Shown here: piece after piece, positions 11,101-21,293 of the stretch
How positions within the stretch are numbered: position 1 is the stretch's first letter
How the letters are laid out: each line of letters starts with the position of its first letter
Assembly: GCA_949358305.1 (NCBI GenBank)
Contig: OX442318.1
Location: forward strand, 1,970,501 to 2,034,500
Source: Strigamia acuminata
Lineage: Eukaryota > Arthropoda > Chilopoda > Geophilomorpha > Linotaeniidae
DNA: 64,000 nt
Reading direction: 5' to 3'
Notes under the pieces: model-generated
Database searches by the model: none
What the model was told of the DNA's origin: nothing
The model's input: only the letters and a program-made list of their open reading frames with translations
Made by a program: the position numbers and the translations under genes

Positions 11101-13980
11101 TAATCTCATGTCCAAGTACTCTGCCGACCGCATCCAGGGTGTGGTTGTTAAAAACCTGTTGCCATCTATTCTCTTCCCTCTTACTAATATTTTTAAAACT
11201 ATCATTGACTCGTCCACTTACCCCACCACATGGAAACATTTCGTCATCACCCCTCTTTACAAAGGGGGTGAAAAATCCCTCATCTCTAACTTCTGCCCTA
11301 TTTCTTCTCTCCCTCCCTTATCCAAATTAGCGAATCGCTGTATCCTTATGCAAATTCGTCCCACCATTACAAAAAATTCCTCCCCCAATCAATTTGGTTC
11401 TCGCCCCGGATCCAATGCCCTCCAACTTATCTTTACACAGTACATCGAAATCATTATTATTATTATTATTATTATTATTTATTTCAACACTCCCATGGAG
11501 TAAAATACAAGTCAAAGACAATACGATTATATATTCTTCTGAACTTTAAGAAGGTGCGTACGCAAACGTTTATGCATATGTTTACAATGGTGTTGGCAGC
11601 GCGAGGCTGAGCATTCGAGCACTGATGAACGGATGTCTGTGGGGAGATCATTCCAATCCGAGAGGCATCGGTAGGGATACGAATTTGCGAGATATGATGA
11701 AAGGTTGGTATTCACTTCAAACTTGTGTCGACGAGTAGAGCGAGTCTCAGTGTCAGAGTGATAGAATTTGACGATGGCCCGAGCGGGATGATCTGGGTTC
11801 CGAATGACGTCAGCCAGAGAAGTGAGGTCATTCGTAGTTGTGACACGGGCAATCACTTTCACATCGCTAAAACCAATGTGTCCAAGGCTTTTGAAACACC
11901 TTCACACTCTCACGTCCTCTCTTTGTTGGAAATGCTTTACATTGGCCCATCCCCGTTGGTGCTTTTCTCGCCGTACCTTTCCAACCGGTCGTTTCATATT
12001 GCCTCCGACCCTTTTGTTCGGTGGGAAAATGTCGTCACTTGCTAGGCGCCCTTACGAAGAGAATATTTCTTCTCCTGGACATGCACAGACGTTGGGTGAA
12101 CGGGCATTCAGGCACCAAACCGTAGACAACGTCGTCGAACCGTTGAAAATGAAATGAATACGCAATTGAGACAGCATGCAATTCAAAATGTCTAGGTTGA
12201 GGAGGAAGTCACAGTCGTGGCATAAAAAGTATGACGAATTAAGACTGTCGAATACGCCGTTTCTTCAGTAAATTGTACGCAAATTATGGGCAAATAATAA
12301 ATGTAGCGATCAGATAGCCAACCATGAGAATTCGGGCTGCACAATGGCCATATGCGCTAATGTGCAACATAAATCGCTCTAAAAAATCTCCCAGTTGAGA
12401 CAGGAGACGTTAACTCGTCGACGGCGAAAATCATTCTGAATATTCCTATTAATTTGGTAAAACAAATTACCTGTGATCACATGTTCATGGCCAAGTCTAT
12501 TTTAAAAGGGAAAATGGACAAAAACAGGTGGTCAGAGGGAAATATGCAAATTTTAGAGTGCGAATGTATCAATTTATGGCAAAATTCTCATGAATGTCTG
12601 GATGGGGTGAGCATGACCAGGCTAAATTAAGAATAAATGATAAAAATAAAGGAAATAAAATAAAATAAAATAATAAATTTGGAATTAGGAGAAAACGAAG
12701 TAATTTGGAAGGATTAAAACAATTTCTTAATAAAAATAGGAATAATCAGGGAAAAGGCGCAAAATGCGCTCAAAATTTTAAAAATTTCTACTGTCTAATG
12801 TCAGGACCGTGACAAAACTTTCAGTAAGAACGTCAACTCAATTTTGCTTTTGCGCATTAATAACGCCCACTTTTTCCATCAAACCTAGCCCTATTGCGCC
12901 TCTAATTGCATCCCTTTTATACAATGTGCCTGGTGACATTCTCTGCTCTCATTTAGAGCTGTGAAACTTGGTGATTTCTTCTTGTTTTATTCAACACATA
13001 CGTAAGCGGGAATCTTGTGTTAAAACAAATAGTTTTGAGGTTGTCTATTGCCCGACGTCCTCATTGAACACAAGATAACTTCACAGACCTGGACTCACTT
13101 GCGTGAGTATTTAGTCAATTTAATTCATATCAACAGAGTTAGTCGTGACAAAAGGTGACAAAAGGTGACAAAAGGTTCCCAAATTTGCTTATAGCCAGCT
13201 GTATGGATTTTGCTATGATAAAAATTTATGTTGCGGACTAAATTAAAAACTTACAAAATAATTGTTGCACCTGTATGGGAATTTCAGTTTGATCACCATC
13301 TTGTAATTAACATCTCCATATGGAAGCCGCAATGCTAAACAAAAATAAAATTAGAAATGATAAATGTAGATAGAAGTTTTGTGCTGACTTACAACTTGAA
13401 ACTTGAGCAGTAGGTTGCATAACGGAATCGTAATTTACAATTGTCAGATTAATATTTGATTTTCCCTGCAAAATGTGCTTGTTTATTTGTTTACCACAAA
13501 TCTAGAACTGCGGAGGTTTACCATTTTGAAGTAGGCTTCAGTTATGTAACTGGGAATACTCAGAAGTTTGACTGAGTCACTAAAGCTCGGATAAAGTTTA
13601 TTTGGCAGTTTGAAAAAAGCAATACATTCACGGGTGCCGTAGTAATCGTTATATTCTTGAGTAGTTATTGGAAAAATATAAACATAAGGATAAGAACCAT
13701 ATGCTGTTTCTATTAAGTGCGCATCAACAGTTGTTGGTTCATTCATAAAAAACAATACTCGATCTGCAGTTTGGTAAATACACACAGTCAAATTGACTAT
13801 GAGTAATGTGAAAAGCAGAACAGAGACGATTTTTTTCTTTTTTGTAATGGTTGTCATAGATCCAATGAATGCTGGTATCTGTGGCTGGGTTGCCAGAATG
13901 GTGGCAACAAGTCGTTGCAGCTTTCGTTTTCTAAGTTGTTCAATTCTGCCAACTGGTTGATTTGATCTGTAGCCAAACAT
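2139..13980 (-). CDS. DEG/ENaC-like channel with two fused units, paralogue A (11 exons)
   Basis: Predicted ligand-, proton- or mechano-gated cation channel of the plasma membrane. Exons on the minus strand: E1 13522-13980, E2 13393-13465, E3 13255-13334, E4 7838-7954, E5 7683-7771, E6 5227-6016, E7 4633-4717, E8 4491-4570, E9 4335-4430, E10 3943-4052, E11 2139-2475. All borders are GT-AG and join in frame, giving 771 residues. Unit 1 has TM1 near residues 47-71 and TM2 near 357-382 (LLCDIGGNIGLYFGMSCL, G-x-S filter). A lysine-rich linker of about 45 residues leads to TM1 of unit 2 (about 427-448), then FPLIVDC, then TM2 in E11 with the G-x-S filter GLS. The pre-TM1 His-Gly motif of the family is not visible. 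Two cysteine positions kept in B and C are lost here (CLHPG in E5; E8). The long intron 3 is filled with mobile elements. Family and exon plan are clear; function is not. Confidence 0.85.
4065..4300 (+). mobile_element. CTGCAG-rich MITE, copy 1 (intron 9 of paralogue A)
   Basis: The ends form an inverted repeat, aatcgcccag and ctgggcgatt. The interior is built from imperfect repeats of ctgcagaattctgcag. A second copy lies in the opposite orientation at 36245-36500, in a different intron (6) of paralogue B. Both are non-coding and read as a non-autonomous DNA element. The family is unknown to me. Confidence 0.65.
4788..5187. mobile_element. MITE with CCGTACTGCC ends, copy 1 (intron 6 of paralogue A)
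   Basis: Starts taccgtactgcct and ends aggcagtacggta, an inverted repeat with TA at each edge that fits a TA target. The interior has cccgggcg and ccaggcg motifs near the left end and their inverted counterparts (cccggcg, gccggcg) near the right end. Related copies are at 14958-15350 and 48199-48635. Confidence 0.7.
6127..6695 (-). repeat. Interspersed repeat family R1, copy in intron 5 of paralogue A
   Basis: In reverse complement this matches 42600-43165 and 53630-54700 over its length, and 37795-38100 in part. Shared landmarks are tcatgagcggctaca, the cgacccgtcacac block and cttacccactgcag / ggtaagaccatac. It is non-coding. It could be a SINE or another non-autonomous element. No clear poly(A) or inverted ends were found. 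Confidence 0.55.
6826..7384. mobile_element. Foldback element rich in GGCGAATT / AATTCGCC (intron 5 of paralogue A)
   Basis: The left end ccgttccaacggcgaatc is mirrored by the right end gattcgccattggaacgg. Both halves carry several ttccaatggcgaat and attcgccattggaaa blocks, so the element can fold on itself. The middle (7010-7230) is unique and has no convincing ORF. Confidence 0.6.
7447..7570. mobile_element. Degenerate pogo/Tigger-like MITE fragment
   Basis: Contains cgaacctcgtta, the shared ggttggttggccacagaacaccatgtt-type core (see positions 7470-7505) and ctataacgaacc. These match the better preserved copies at 35708-35896 and 43424-43611. Ends of the kind CAGTCGAAACTC..TTATAACGAA are typical of Tc1/mariner-superfamily (pogo/Tigger) MITEs; that assignment is from family knowledge. 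Confidence 0.45.
8001..8821 (+). mobile_element. Solo LTR, 821 bp, gypsy-type (intron 3 of paralogue A)
   Basis: Starts TGTGGTGACC, ends GCGACA, and is flanked by the 4-bp direct repeat gcgc (7997-8000 and 8822-8825). Removing it would join tcacatgcgc to atattttatc, which matches the related unfilled sequence at 7038-7100 in the same intron. A TATA-like gcataaaagg and an AATAAA near 8703 fit an LTR promoter and poly(A) signal. The first eight bases equal those of the intact element at 22262. Confidence 0.8.
10040..11065. mobile_element. Large foldback element, about 1.03 kb, TA-flanked
   Basis: Begins tatacagggtggtcc and ends ccaccctgtata. The two arms of about 500 bp are long imperfect inverted repeats, for example ctggttccctactaaatatt near 10061 against the reverse near 11025-11045. 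The centre repeats accgttagagatagacag and its complement. A diverged relative with the same end type is at 49203-49972. No transposase is present, so it is non-autonomous. Confidence 0.75.
11452..11865 (-). mobile_element. 5'-truncated LINE 3' end
   Basis: The minus-strand ORF at 11527-11862 reads like the C-terminal end of a non-LTR retrotransposon ORF2, with SYPYRCLSDWNDLPTDIRSS followed by basic residues. It is followed by an (AAT)n tail seen as (ATT)n at 11452-11480. The AT-rich simple tail and 5' truncation fit target-primed insertion into the older plus-strand LINE. Confidence 0.65.
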
Positions 13981-14957
13981 CGCGTTTTTTTCTCAAGTAG
14001 TTATTCGGTATCTATTATACAAGTAATAATTAATTTTGATGTTATTAACAGCATTTTTACATTAATTAAAGTGTCGGTACGAAGAAAGGAATATTTATTA
14101 TTAATAAATAAAGTTTACACACATTAATTTGATTGGTACATTTAAGTGGCAACATAAATAGGAGTCGTCCTATGGCCATGGTACCCCTCTGTTTTCACTA
14201 ATTTTATATTACTATGAGCTTGAGATTGTTGAGCTGCTTCCCTCCCACGACGTCACTCTTAGAGAGCCATGTGACGTCATCCACTAAGCAAGGGTGGTGC
14301 ATCTCAGTCTGAGAGGCACCAGACGACCCTCAAGGAGAAAGTGTATGTTTTGGTCACGCCCCCAATTTAAAGGGCAAGTTAGAGGCTGCTAACCAGTCTA
14401 GCACAACTGTTATGACTAGTTGCATCACAGTTGTGCACCCCTAGTGTTTTTAGTTGCCCGCCCTAAGGGTATTTAAGGGCATGCACTAGTTTGTTCTTGG
14501 CTGTTGCTTACCCATTGATTATTGACTATACAATTTCATTGACGCACAGTCCGGCATTAGCTGCATTGCCCTGCGTGCGACGCCAGAAGAGTTAGATGGT
14601 ATTAAATTACTGGCTCTAAGCGTAAATGCTGTCACAAGTGCTATACATTTCATCGTATGGAGAACTGCTCACCACGCTGGTCAGTTAATCAGAATTGGGC
14701 CTAGGCCAGTACTTCAATGATGACCGTTTCATAATCTCCAGGCCGTGCAATTGCTTACGCCGGCCAGTCTATCATTTTTATGCCAGTACTTCTCGAATTT
14801 ACGCTAATAATGTTTTTTTAGCGTTTATCCGGTCACTCAGAGATCACGAGATCTTGCCATCGTAAGGCGTGCTGGCGGATGGAGATGTCAAAACCTCCCG
14901 CGATGGTTCTCTCAACCGTCGTGATTGTCTCCGCCCATAAAATAAAGATATAACAAT
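13981..14957. repeat. Upstream region of paralogue A with LTR-like repeat sequence
   Basis: 13981-14090 is AT-rich immediate upstream sequence of the A start codon. From about 14160 the sequence becomes GC-richer with a TATA-like ggtatttaaggg near 14468. From about 14830 it matches the LTR-like family at 17790-17880 (cacgagatcttgccatcgta). The repeat is split by the MITE at 14958-15350 and resumes to about 15470. No coding region is seen. Confidence 0.4.
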
Positions 14958-15350
14958 TACCGTACTGCCTCATTTAAACGCCCGGGCCGACCCACCAGGC
15001 GGTAATTTGAAACCAGGCGTTTTTTGAACCAGGCTTTTAACCAGAAAAATAGTCCAAAATAATTTTCGGGAAACAAAGTAGGAAAAAAAAATTTTTTTTT
15101 GGAAATAATTTTTTAATTTTATATTTTGCAATCATCTACACATCCCATTAGTTAATAAGTGGTCAGAAACAGCAAAGGCACCCGGAAAGTGCCAACAATT
15201 GCAGCAGCGTCAATTTTTGTGCGGCACTTCAGAAACGTTTTGTAGACGTAATTGGCCATTCCCCGTTTGCCCGGCGCCAAATTGAAACCCGGTGTTAAAA
15301 CGGGCCCGGCGTCCGAATGAATCCGGGCGTTTAAATGAGGTAGTACGGTA
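14958..15350. mobile_element. MITE with CCGTACTGCC ends, copy 2
   Basis: Starts taccgtactgcctcat and ends atgaggtagtacggta, with inner cccgggc and cccggcg motifs as in the copies at 4788 and 48199. It sits inside an LTR-like repeat whose two halves continue on each side (to 14957 and from 15351), so this is a nested, later insertion. Confidence 0.7.
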
Positions 15351-16047
15351 TTTGGAAAATTTTCTTTATAGATTTAGAACGTTTGATACTCAAGAATATT
15401 CTAAAGAATATTCCCGAATCATGCGAAAGACTCTTCGCATTAATAGCTGTTTGTGCCACGGAGCAAAATGACTGTCAGGGTAGTATTTTGGGGGAAATCC
15501 AATTACGACATCCAACTTGATCTCAGAAGTCATCTTCAAGGTCATCCATATTGAACCGTGACAGATAGAGAGAAAAAGTCAATTAGAAAGTCTAGAAGTG
15601 GTCTTAAAAAAATTACTCCGTATAAAGTTATAAACTTGACCTGCGAGACTTCAAGTATGGGTTTATGATTCGGAGACTTTTTGAGAAAAGAATGGTATTG
15701 TAGTGAAGCAAACCCTAAAGGGGGAGCTTAACAAGTTAAAGTGTTTATTAATTGATTCAATTTGTAAGTGTTTTTATCATGTTTTATGATTAATTGTTAG
15801 AGTTACTGTATAATGTATAAATTCAAAATTTTTATAAAATGTAAAGATTCGGTATTCGGGGATTTGGAATGGGATTCAAAAGTCCACGTCAGAGATTCGG
15901 TTGAATGTCGTACCCCCTACAAGAGAGTGACGTCTGTGACGGTTATAAACACCGTATTTACTAATGTTCACACTAGATGGCGCTGTTTACTTAACGCGCG
16001 CAGTTTAAACTCGAGAGAGTTAATAGTTATAATAAATAATTGGAAGC
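15351..16047. other. Gene-free stretch with repeat debris
   Basis: 15375-15470 continues the LTR-like repeat (gaatattctaaagaatattcc is also near 490-512). 15490-15620 has phrases such as ttcaaggtcat and gacagatagag, like the arms of the foldback at 10040-11065, so it is probably a decayed relative. The short open frame at 15813-16088 has no recognisable feature and I do not call it a gene. Confidence 0.4.
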
Positions 16048-16920
16048 CGGGTTGTTTAGTCGACTTTCACTTAGTCGACGCCGTTTAGTCGACAAGGTCA
16101 CTTAGTCGACGCCGTTTAGTCGACGCCGTTTAGTCGACAAGGTCACTTAGTTGACAAGTATTGTCGACTAAGTGACCTGGTCGACTAAACGGCGTCGACT
16201 AAACGGCGTCGACTAAGTGAAAAGTTTAATGAAACAATTGTAGCTAGTGACTAGTTGAGACTAAGTGTGATTTTCTACCACTGCAGAACTATATAGCTAA
16301 TATTTTAATGGCTATTGTAGCTGCTATTCACAGTAGCCATCTGTAGGAAAAATAGTTGATCTAAGTGTTCATTCTATCAAATCTCATTGGGTAAAATCAA
16401 TTTTAACAGGAAGATAAGCAATGGCGCAACTACAACGCAACGTTACAGTTTGTGGAGTTACTTTAGTCTGAAAATGACATTCAAAAGTGTTGGAAATAAA
16501 CCTGAACTTAACCTAACATAACCTGGCTTAGCCTATTCTTAACCTAACCTAGAATAGGCCAGGCCAGGTTAGGTTAGGTTAAGGTTAGGTTTATTTCCAA
16601 CACTCTTGAGTGTCATTTTCGGACTCAGGAGGCTTTATTTGATAAGTTTACAAAATTTTGGCCCATTCTGAAGCGGGCCATATTCTACAGCAACTCCACA
16701 AACTGTAACGTCGACAAAACGTGCGTCGACTGGATGTACCGTCGACAAGACGTGCGTCGACAAGATGTACCGTCGATAAGACGGAAGCAAATAGTTGGTC
16801 GACTAGCCGATCAAAAAGTTATTGTCGACAAAACGTTTGTCGACAAAACGACTTGTCGACAAAATGAACGTTTTAAGTCGACTGTCGACTAAACGACCGT
16901 CGACTAAACGATCTGACCCG
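16048..16920. mobile_element. GTCGAC-rich inverted-repeat element, about 870 bp
   Basis: The ends are mirrored: cgggt..gtttagtcgac on the left, gtcgactaaac..acccg on the right. Subterminal arrays repeat cacttagtcgac, gccgtttagtcgac and caaggtcactt on the left, and gtcgacaaaacg, gtaccgtcgacaagac and cgtgcgtcgac on the right. A perfect-looking palindromic block joins 16085-16130 to 16165-16215. No transposase is seen, so this is a non-autonomous DNA element of unknown class. Confidence 0.6.
16500..16612. repeat. Hairpin of CCTAACCTAACC / GGTTAGGTTAGG type inside the GTCGAC element
   Basis: Left arm gttggaaataaacctgaac followed by aacctaacataacctggct. Right arm ccaggccaggttaggttagg followed by ggttaggtttatttccaac. 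The pairing extends outward through gaatgtcatttt-like flanks. The TTAGG-like steps resemble arthropod telomere units, but only two or three are present and they lie in a hairpin. Confidence 0.6.
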
Positions 16921-16927
16921 AATAATT

Positions 16928-18222
16928 GTTATAATGATGCGAATAAAATATAAGATATTTTATTAAACATAACTAAGTATTACTTACTTGAGATATTGAT
17001 TCTATCGAATCAATATCACGCTTTACTTACCTTTTGAAGAGAACCAATCGGACTCTTCTAGTCCCAGTTCACTACTAGGTCGGGAGTAAAATGACCCACG
17101 AATCCATGGATTCTGACATCTGATTGGCTATCGCCAATCTCACTGTTCTCAAGAACTATATAAACTCTGGTTTTCACCAGAGAACCCCCTTGGCTTGAAT
17201 GAATATTGTCTATATTGCATTGTTGTTATCGTTTGATCTCACTTTCTCTATCGACACATCAAGCCTCCTCAGCTCTCAACCGATATGTAAGCTTATTATT
17301 ACTATCTGGTTATTGCTTGTTGTAAGGCCCATCCGGGAAGGCTAACTCCGGTAATAGACATGTTAAATACATGAAATGGCCCCGTAGCTTTAGCTTGCTA
17401 TCCTAAAGGATAGTGAGATTCTGTACGGTAGCATAGTAAATCACCCATGCACGGAATGATTAACCCGTTAAACAAATACCCATCTTATGATCGGTGACAG
17501 TCGCATCTGTCGATGCGATTCCGTGGTCGTGGGTTAGACGCTCTGCCAGAGCATGTATGCGGGAAGTCGAACCCGATTAAGAAACAAATATGAACAACCA
17601 TATTACCAGGGTTCTCTTGCTTACATTGGTCCTTCTGTACATTAAAGGTCGGTAAAAGGTCCATTTACAGGCACATTACGCCGGGTTGGTAGCCCGTGAG
17701 CAATATCCGTGAAGACATTGCGTTAAATAACTACCTGGACATTGGTAAAGCCATTCACTAACAATGATAATTAATTACCCGGTTCATGATCACGAGATCA
17801 TGTAACCGTAAGGCAAGCTGGCGGATGGAGCCTCAACAACTCCCGCGATGGTTCTCTCAACCAACGTGACTGGCCCCGCCCAAATAATAATAATATAACG
17901 ATTAATTGTTATATTCCGCTAATCACTTTTGTTGTGAAGATGCCGCCAAGTCAGCCGTATCCCTCTGGCCCGCCCGGATCCTCAACCAGTTGATGCCGCC
18001 CGTCTACACGTGCCCAGAACCCAGATCCAGTTGTAATGTTAATAAACATGTATTTTTATGCCATACAATACCGTAAGTTGTTATACTCGATCACATATTC
18101 ACATTGTACTGAGTTCCATACCTTATCTCGGTTAGGTTGTTACTAGATCTAGTAACGTCTTGTTTAAACCGATTTACCTATTTAAATGGCTAATTATTCA
18201 GCCAAAAGTAGAATCGTCACAC
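16928..18222 (+). repeat. LTR-like dispersed repeat, copy 2
   Basis: Contains a TATA-like ctatataaactc near 17157, a gtaagc near 17288, and the end agtagaatcgtcaca, and matches the window-start copy (1-859) over about 720 bp. The right end CA is clear. The left end (tgttataatgatgcg) is a guess, since no flanking duplication was found. It is probably an LTR of an element family not otherwise present here. Confidence 0.45.
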
Positions 18223-18419
18223 GTCTTGATACGTCAGTGTTGATGAAGTATACTGTAGTTCTAGTTATCGCCGATAGGGACGAGGATGGAATTTATAACA
18301 AGCGGATGTGGCGGACTGTAAAAAATCGATCAAACTATGAGTTTTTTTCCTCTTAGCGACATTAAAACATGTTTTCTTTCTGCATTTATCTCAAGATTAC
18401 TAAATTTGTTTTCTTTTGC

Positions 18420-18760
18420 TTTTCTATAGGCGGCGCCAGCCGTGACTTCAAAGCTGGACTGGAATCTTTATTTTCTAGCACGGTTGTTAGAAAATGGCGG
18501 CCCATCGCTCGTTTCCTTGTACTTCGCCAGCATGGTGACAAATGATGACAAATCGGTCATTGAATGATCTAATTTGGCGTTCTTCTATTGTACTTAATGG
18601 AAACTTGACAAAAATTGCACACTCGATTCTACATGATTCTGTTGGACTGGGAAATCGAATATCTGGTTTTTGCGAGCACAATTTTATCGGGAGTTGTTTT
18701 GTACGTAGAATAAATTGCATGAGTTTGAAGAGTGCGCTGCACAAATGAACGATTGATCCG
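18420..18760 (+). other. Duplicated intergenic block (matches 60530-60700)
   Basis: After a polypyrimidine-AG (tttctatag at 18421-18429) the sequence gacttcaaagctggactgga, ttttctagcac and gttagaaaatggcg is shared with 60540-60610. Both copies would begin a plus-strand frame MA..R soon broken by stops. It looks like the decayed 5' part of a small plus-strand gene carried along with the DEG/ENaC duplication. The product is unknown. Confidence 0.4.
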
Positions 18761-18874
18761 ACCCAATTAGCCAGAATTTAAGGTCATTTGACTCAGTTGA
18801 GCCATAACAGCTCCTACTTCAGGATACGGTGAGATTTTTTGCTTTTTGTAGTTATTGATTGGAGCGGTCATAGC

Positions 18875-19609
18875 TGCATTCAAAAATAAAAATACTTGTG
18901 TTTTAACAATTTTAGTGTAAGTGTATTTTAAAGGTCAAGTGAACTGAGTGGGATTTTTACATTTTCTGAAAGCCCGTACTAAAAAACCAATAATCATCAT
19001 AAAAAAAATTAAATTGTTGCGGTAATTATTTTATAATAATAATCTAAAAACGTAAGAATCAAACAGCAATGCGTGATGGGAGTATGACGTAGTCAGTTCT
19101 AAAGTTCATTTGACCTGGATCCAGTTCTTGGATCTGGGTGGATCCAAGATGTCCGACCTCAATCAATCCATTGTTTTTCAATGACAGGATTGATTTTAAA
19201 TTCTTAAAAATATAATTTCGTCCTAGTTGCTATCAATGCTAAATAAGAAAAACATTTTTGAACAATCTTGAATCATTTAAAAAATTACAAATCGAATTTT
19301 GAATCGACAGTCAGTCTGCGTGTGTGCATGACTGTCTGATTCGAACTGATGACGCAGGGCAAGACGTTTGCGACCATCATGCATTGCTTTTTGTTAACTA
19401 CGTTTTTGGATTGTTATTATAAAATAATTACTAAAACAATTTAATTTTTTACCGATGATTATTAGTTTTTTAATATGGGCTTTCAGAAAATGTAAAAATC
19501 CCACTCAGTGCACTTGACCTTTAAGTTTTAACATGGGTTTTCACAAGAAATGATGTTATTTTTGTTTAAAATTGAAGTAAAACACAAAATATTTTAATTT
19601 TTGAATGCA
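18875..19609. mobile_element. MITE with TGCATTCAAAAAT ends, carrying a nested foldback
   Basis: Starts tgcattcaaaaataa and ends attttaatttttgaatgca. The short, unfilled form of the same element is at 37380-37511 (132 bp), sharing caattttagt, gttttaac, and aattgaagtaaaacacaaaa. The extra sequence here is the TTAA-flanked foldback at 18932-19520. Confidence 0.7.
18932..19520. mobile_element. TTAA-flanked foldback element, about 590 bp (piggyBac-like target)
   Basis: The terminal inverted repeat aggtcaagtgaactgagtgg is mirrored by ccactcagtgcacttgacct, with arms of about 150 bp that continue through cattttctgaaagccc. Flanked by TTAA at 18928-18931 and 19521-19524, the target duplication typical of piggyBac-type elements. 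No transposase is seen. Confidence 0.7.
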
Positions 19610-19703
19610 GCTAGTGATTTGTTGCTAATTGATTAATTGATTGTTTTTCTCTTTTTTTAGTTGATTATGTAAATTATTGAGCACATCGTCTGGGGATAAA
19701 TAC

Positions 19704-20334
19704 TGTCGTGATTCGACTTTGTGGTTAAAGATAATAAATAATACACTCGGGAATACAATATACTTCAAATACTGCTTTATTAAACACGCTTACTAATACA
19801 AATATAAGTTAAGATGTTTCCTGTGGTGGTCCTCGGATTCGGCTGCGAATACGAGTTGCCGCTAAACAATGGCGGATCCAATTGTTTAGTCCTACGCGTG
19901 GTCTGTTGTTTGTTGTCTAGGGTATTTCCACGTGTTATAATGAACACGCGAGAATTCGCTTTCTCGTGCGAATTAAACGAATATCGTTCGGATATTTATT
20001 CTAGCGTAGATTGGCTACGCTAAATAAATGTGGCTGTTGTACAGTTGAAGTGGTCAGCGGGCACCGGTCCTCGATCAATCCGTGAAACGGCCTGAAAGGT
20101 GAGGTAAATGGTGCTCTTGCTGAAATGTGGTAACTGTAGTGTCGTTTCCGGTCAAGCGTTGGCGTTATATATTAACCGGAAATGACGTCATATGCAAATC
20201 CTTCTGATTATGCAGGTTCGCAGAAACACGAGACTAGTCAGTCTAGTCGGTATTTCTAGCGCGCTCTAGTGGCGAGAATTAATAACATGATAATCGTCAC
20301 TAATTACTTCTTCAGGTGATGCCGAATCACCACA
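19704..20334 (-). mobile_element. Solo LTR, 631 bp, minus orientation
   Basis: Read on the minus strand it starts TGTGGTGATTCGG and ends CGAATCACGACA. It is flanked by the 4-bp duplication atac (19700-19703 and 20335-20338). A TATA-like tatataac and an AATAAA are present on the minus strand (the latter near 19777). The equivalent block near 61160-61250 lacks it, so it arrived after that duplication. Confidence 0.8.
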
Positions 20335-21293
20335 ATACCATTACCATCAATTTGTTTCGGCCATAATGCGGTAATATAGTGGCTAGACCCAAGATTGAGA
20401 CAATGACATTTTAAATTTCCTCTTAATTATCGACCGTTGTGGAGTTTAGGCGCAGACTGGCAGATTTCAGCAATTTAATGAGGTAAGTAAGTTTCTTTTA
20501 ATTTTTCTTTTCTACACTTTTACAATTCCTGATGGGCGAAATTGTGTTGTTTAGCAGTGGGAACAGAATTGGAGTTTGGGTAAGGGGCGTGTATACTGAC
20601 ATTTTATAGTTTGACTGACAGGTCTTAAACTATTTATTCTTTAACCACTATTTTGATAGAATTTTGAAACTATCAGTTTTTTTCTATTGGTTTTCTGTAC
20701 TTACAATTTCGAAGTTTCGTTTCGTGGATCCGTGGCACTCGGTCTGTTTCGTATTTCCACTGCAATGCATTGATGTTGATGTTGTCTGCTGGGAGAGTTT
20801 TTTTTAAAATCAATGACAGCTTAAATAAATTATAACACTGGCACGAGTCAAATTAATACTGATAATTACCACCTGAATGTCAGGAAACCAATCATTAAAA
20901 ATGTTTTGACAGAAGAAGAAGAACTAATGATGTTTAATGACTATGTTTTGCACACTTCTTCTCCAAACATGTTGTTGAAAATTTCTATTGACGTTTTTCG
21001 TGTTAGCATATATTCTACGACGCAAAATGCCATTTTTGTTTTTGTGAATTTTGTGAATTTCAGATAAATTTATTAAATTTTGTTAAGAAATTTTGAAAAA
21101 GTATTGAAATTTGTACGTTTTTGTTTGGGGCTGGCTCTGTGCCTTACGATTTAAATTTCAAGGGAAATTGAGTTGCGTCTTGTGGGTGATATAAACTTAG
21201 TTTTAAGCCGGACAAAATAAAAATTAATAATAAAAAAATTAATAAAACGTAGAAATCGCATCTAAAAATTAAATGCATGCTTGACTAGGGAAT
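20335..21293. other. Gene-free intergenic stretch
   Basis: 20440-20500 (actggcagatttcagcaattt, then gaggtaagtaag) matches 61270-61315, so it belongs to the duplicated block. Isolated splice-like signals are present but there is no sustained ORF. Nothing else is recognised in 20560-21293. Confidence 0.4.

Larger units (their letters stand above)
9040..12160 (+). pseudogene. Old non-LTR retrotransposon (LINE) remnant, interrupted twice
   Basis: Reverse-transcriptase homology is visible in pieces. At 11066-11440 the reading ITPLYKGGEKS, SSLPPLSKLAN and NQFGSRPGSNALQLI matches the finger and early palm region of jockey/CR1-type RT. At about 11866-12045 the reading VSKAFETPSHSHVLSLLEM matches motif A onwards. 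The first piece is preceded by a foldback insertion (10040-11065). The two pieces are separated by a minus-strand LINE tail (11452-11865). Stops and frame changes show it is dead. The stretch 9040-10039 is presumed upstream element sequence, with no domain recognised. Confidence 0.6.

Noticed and set aside
12799-13150. Possible small LTR from tgtcagg to cgtgaca with a TATA-like box
   Set aside because: No target duplication and no second copy; the ends could be chance.
13141-13178. Three aaaggtgaca units as a regulatory array
   Set aside because: Too short and without context; probably a chance short tandem repeat.
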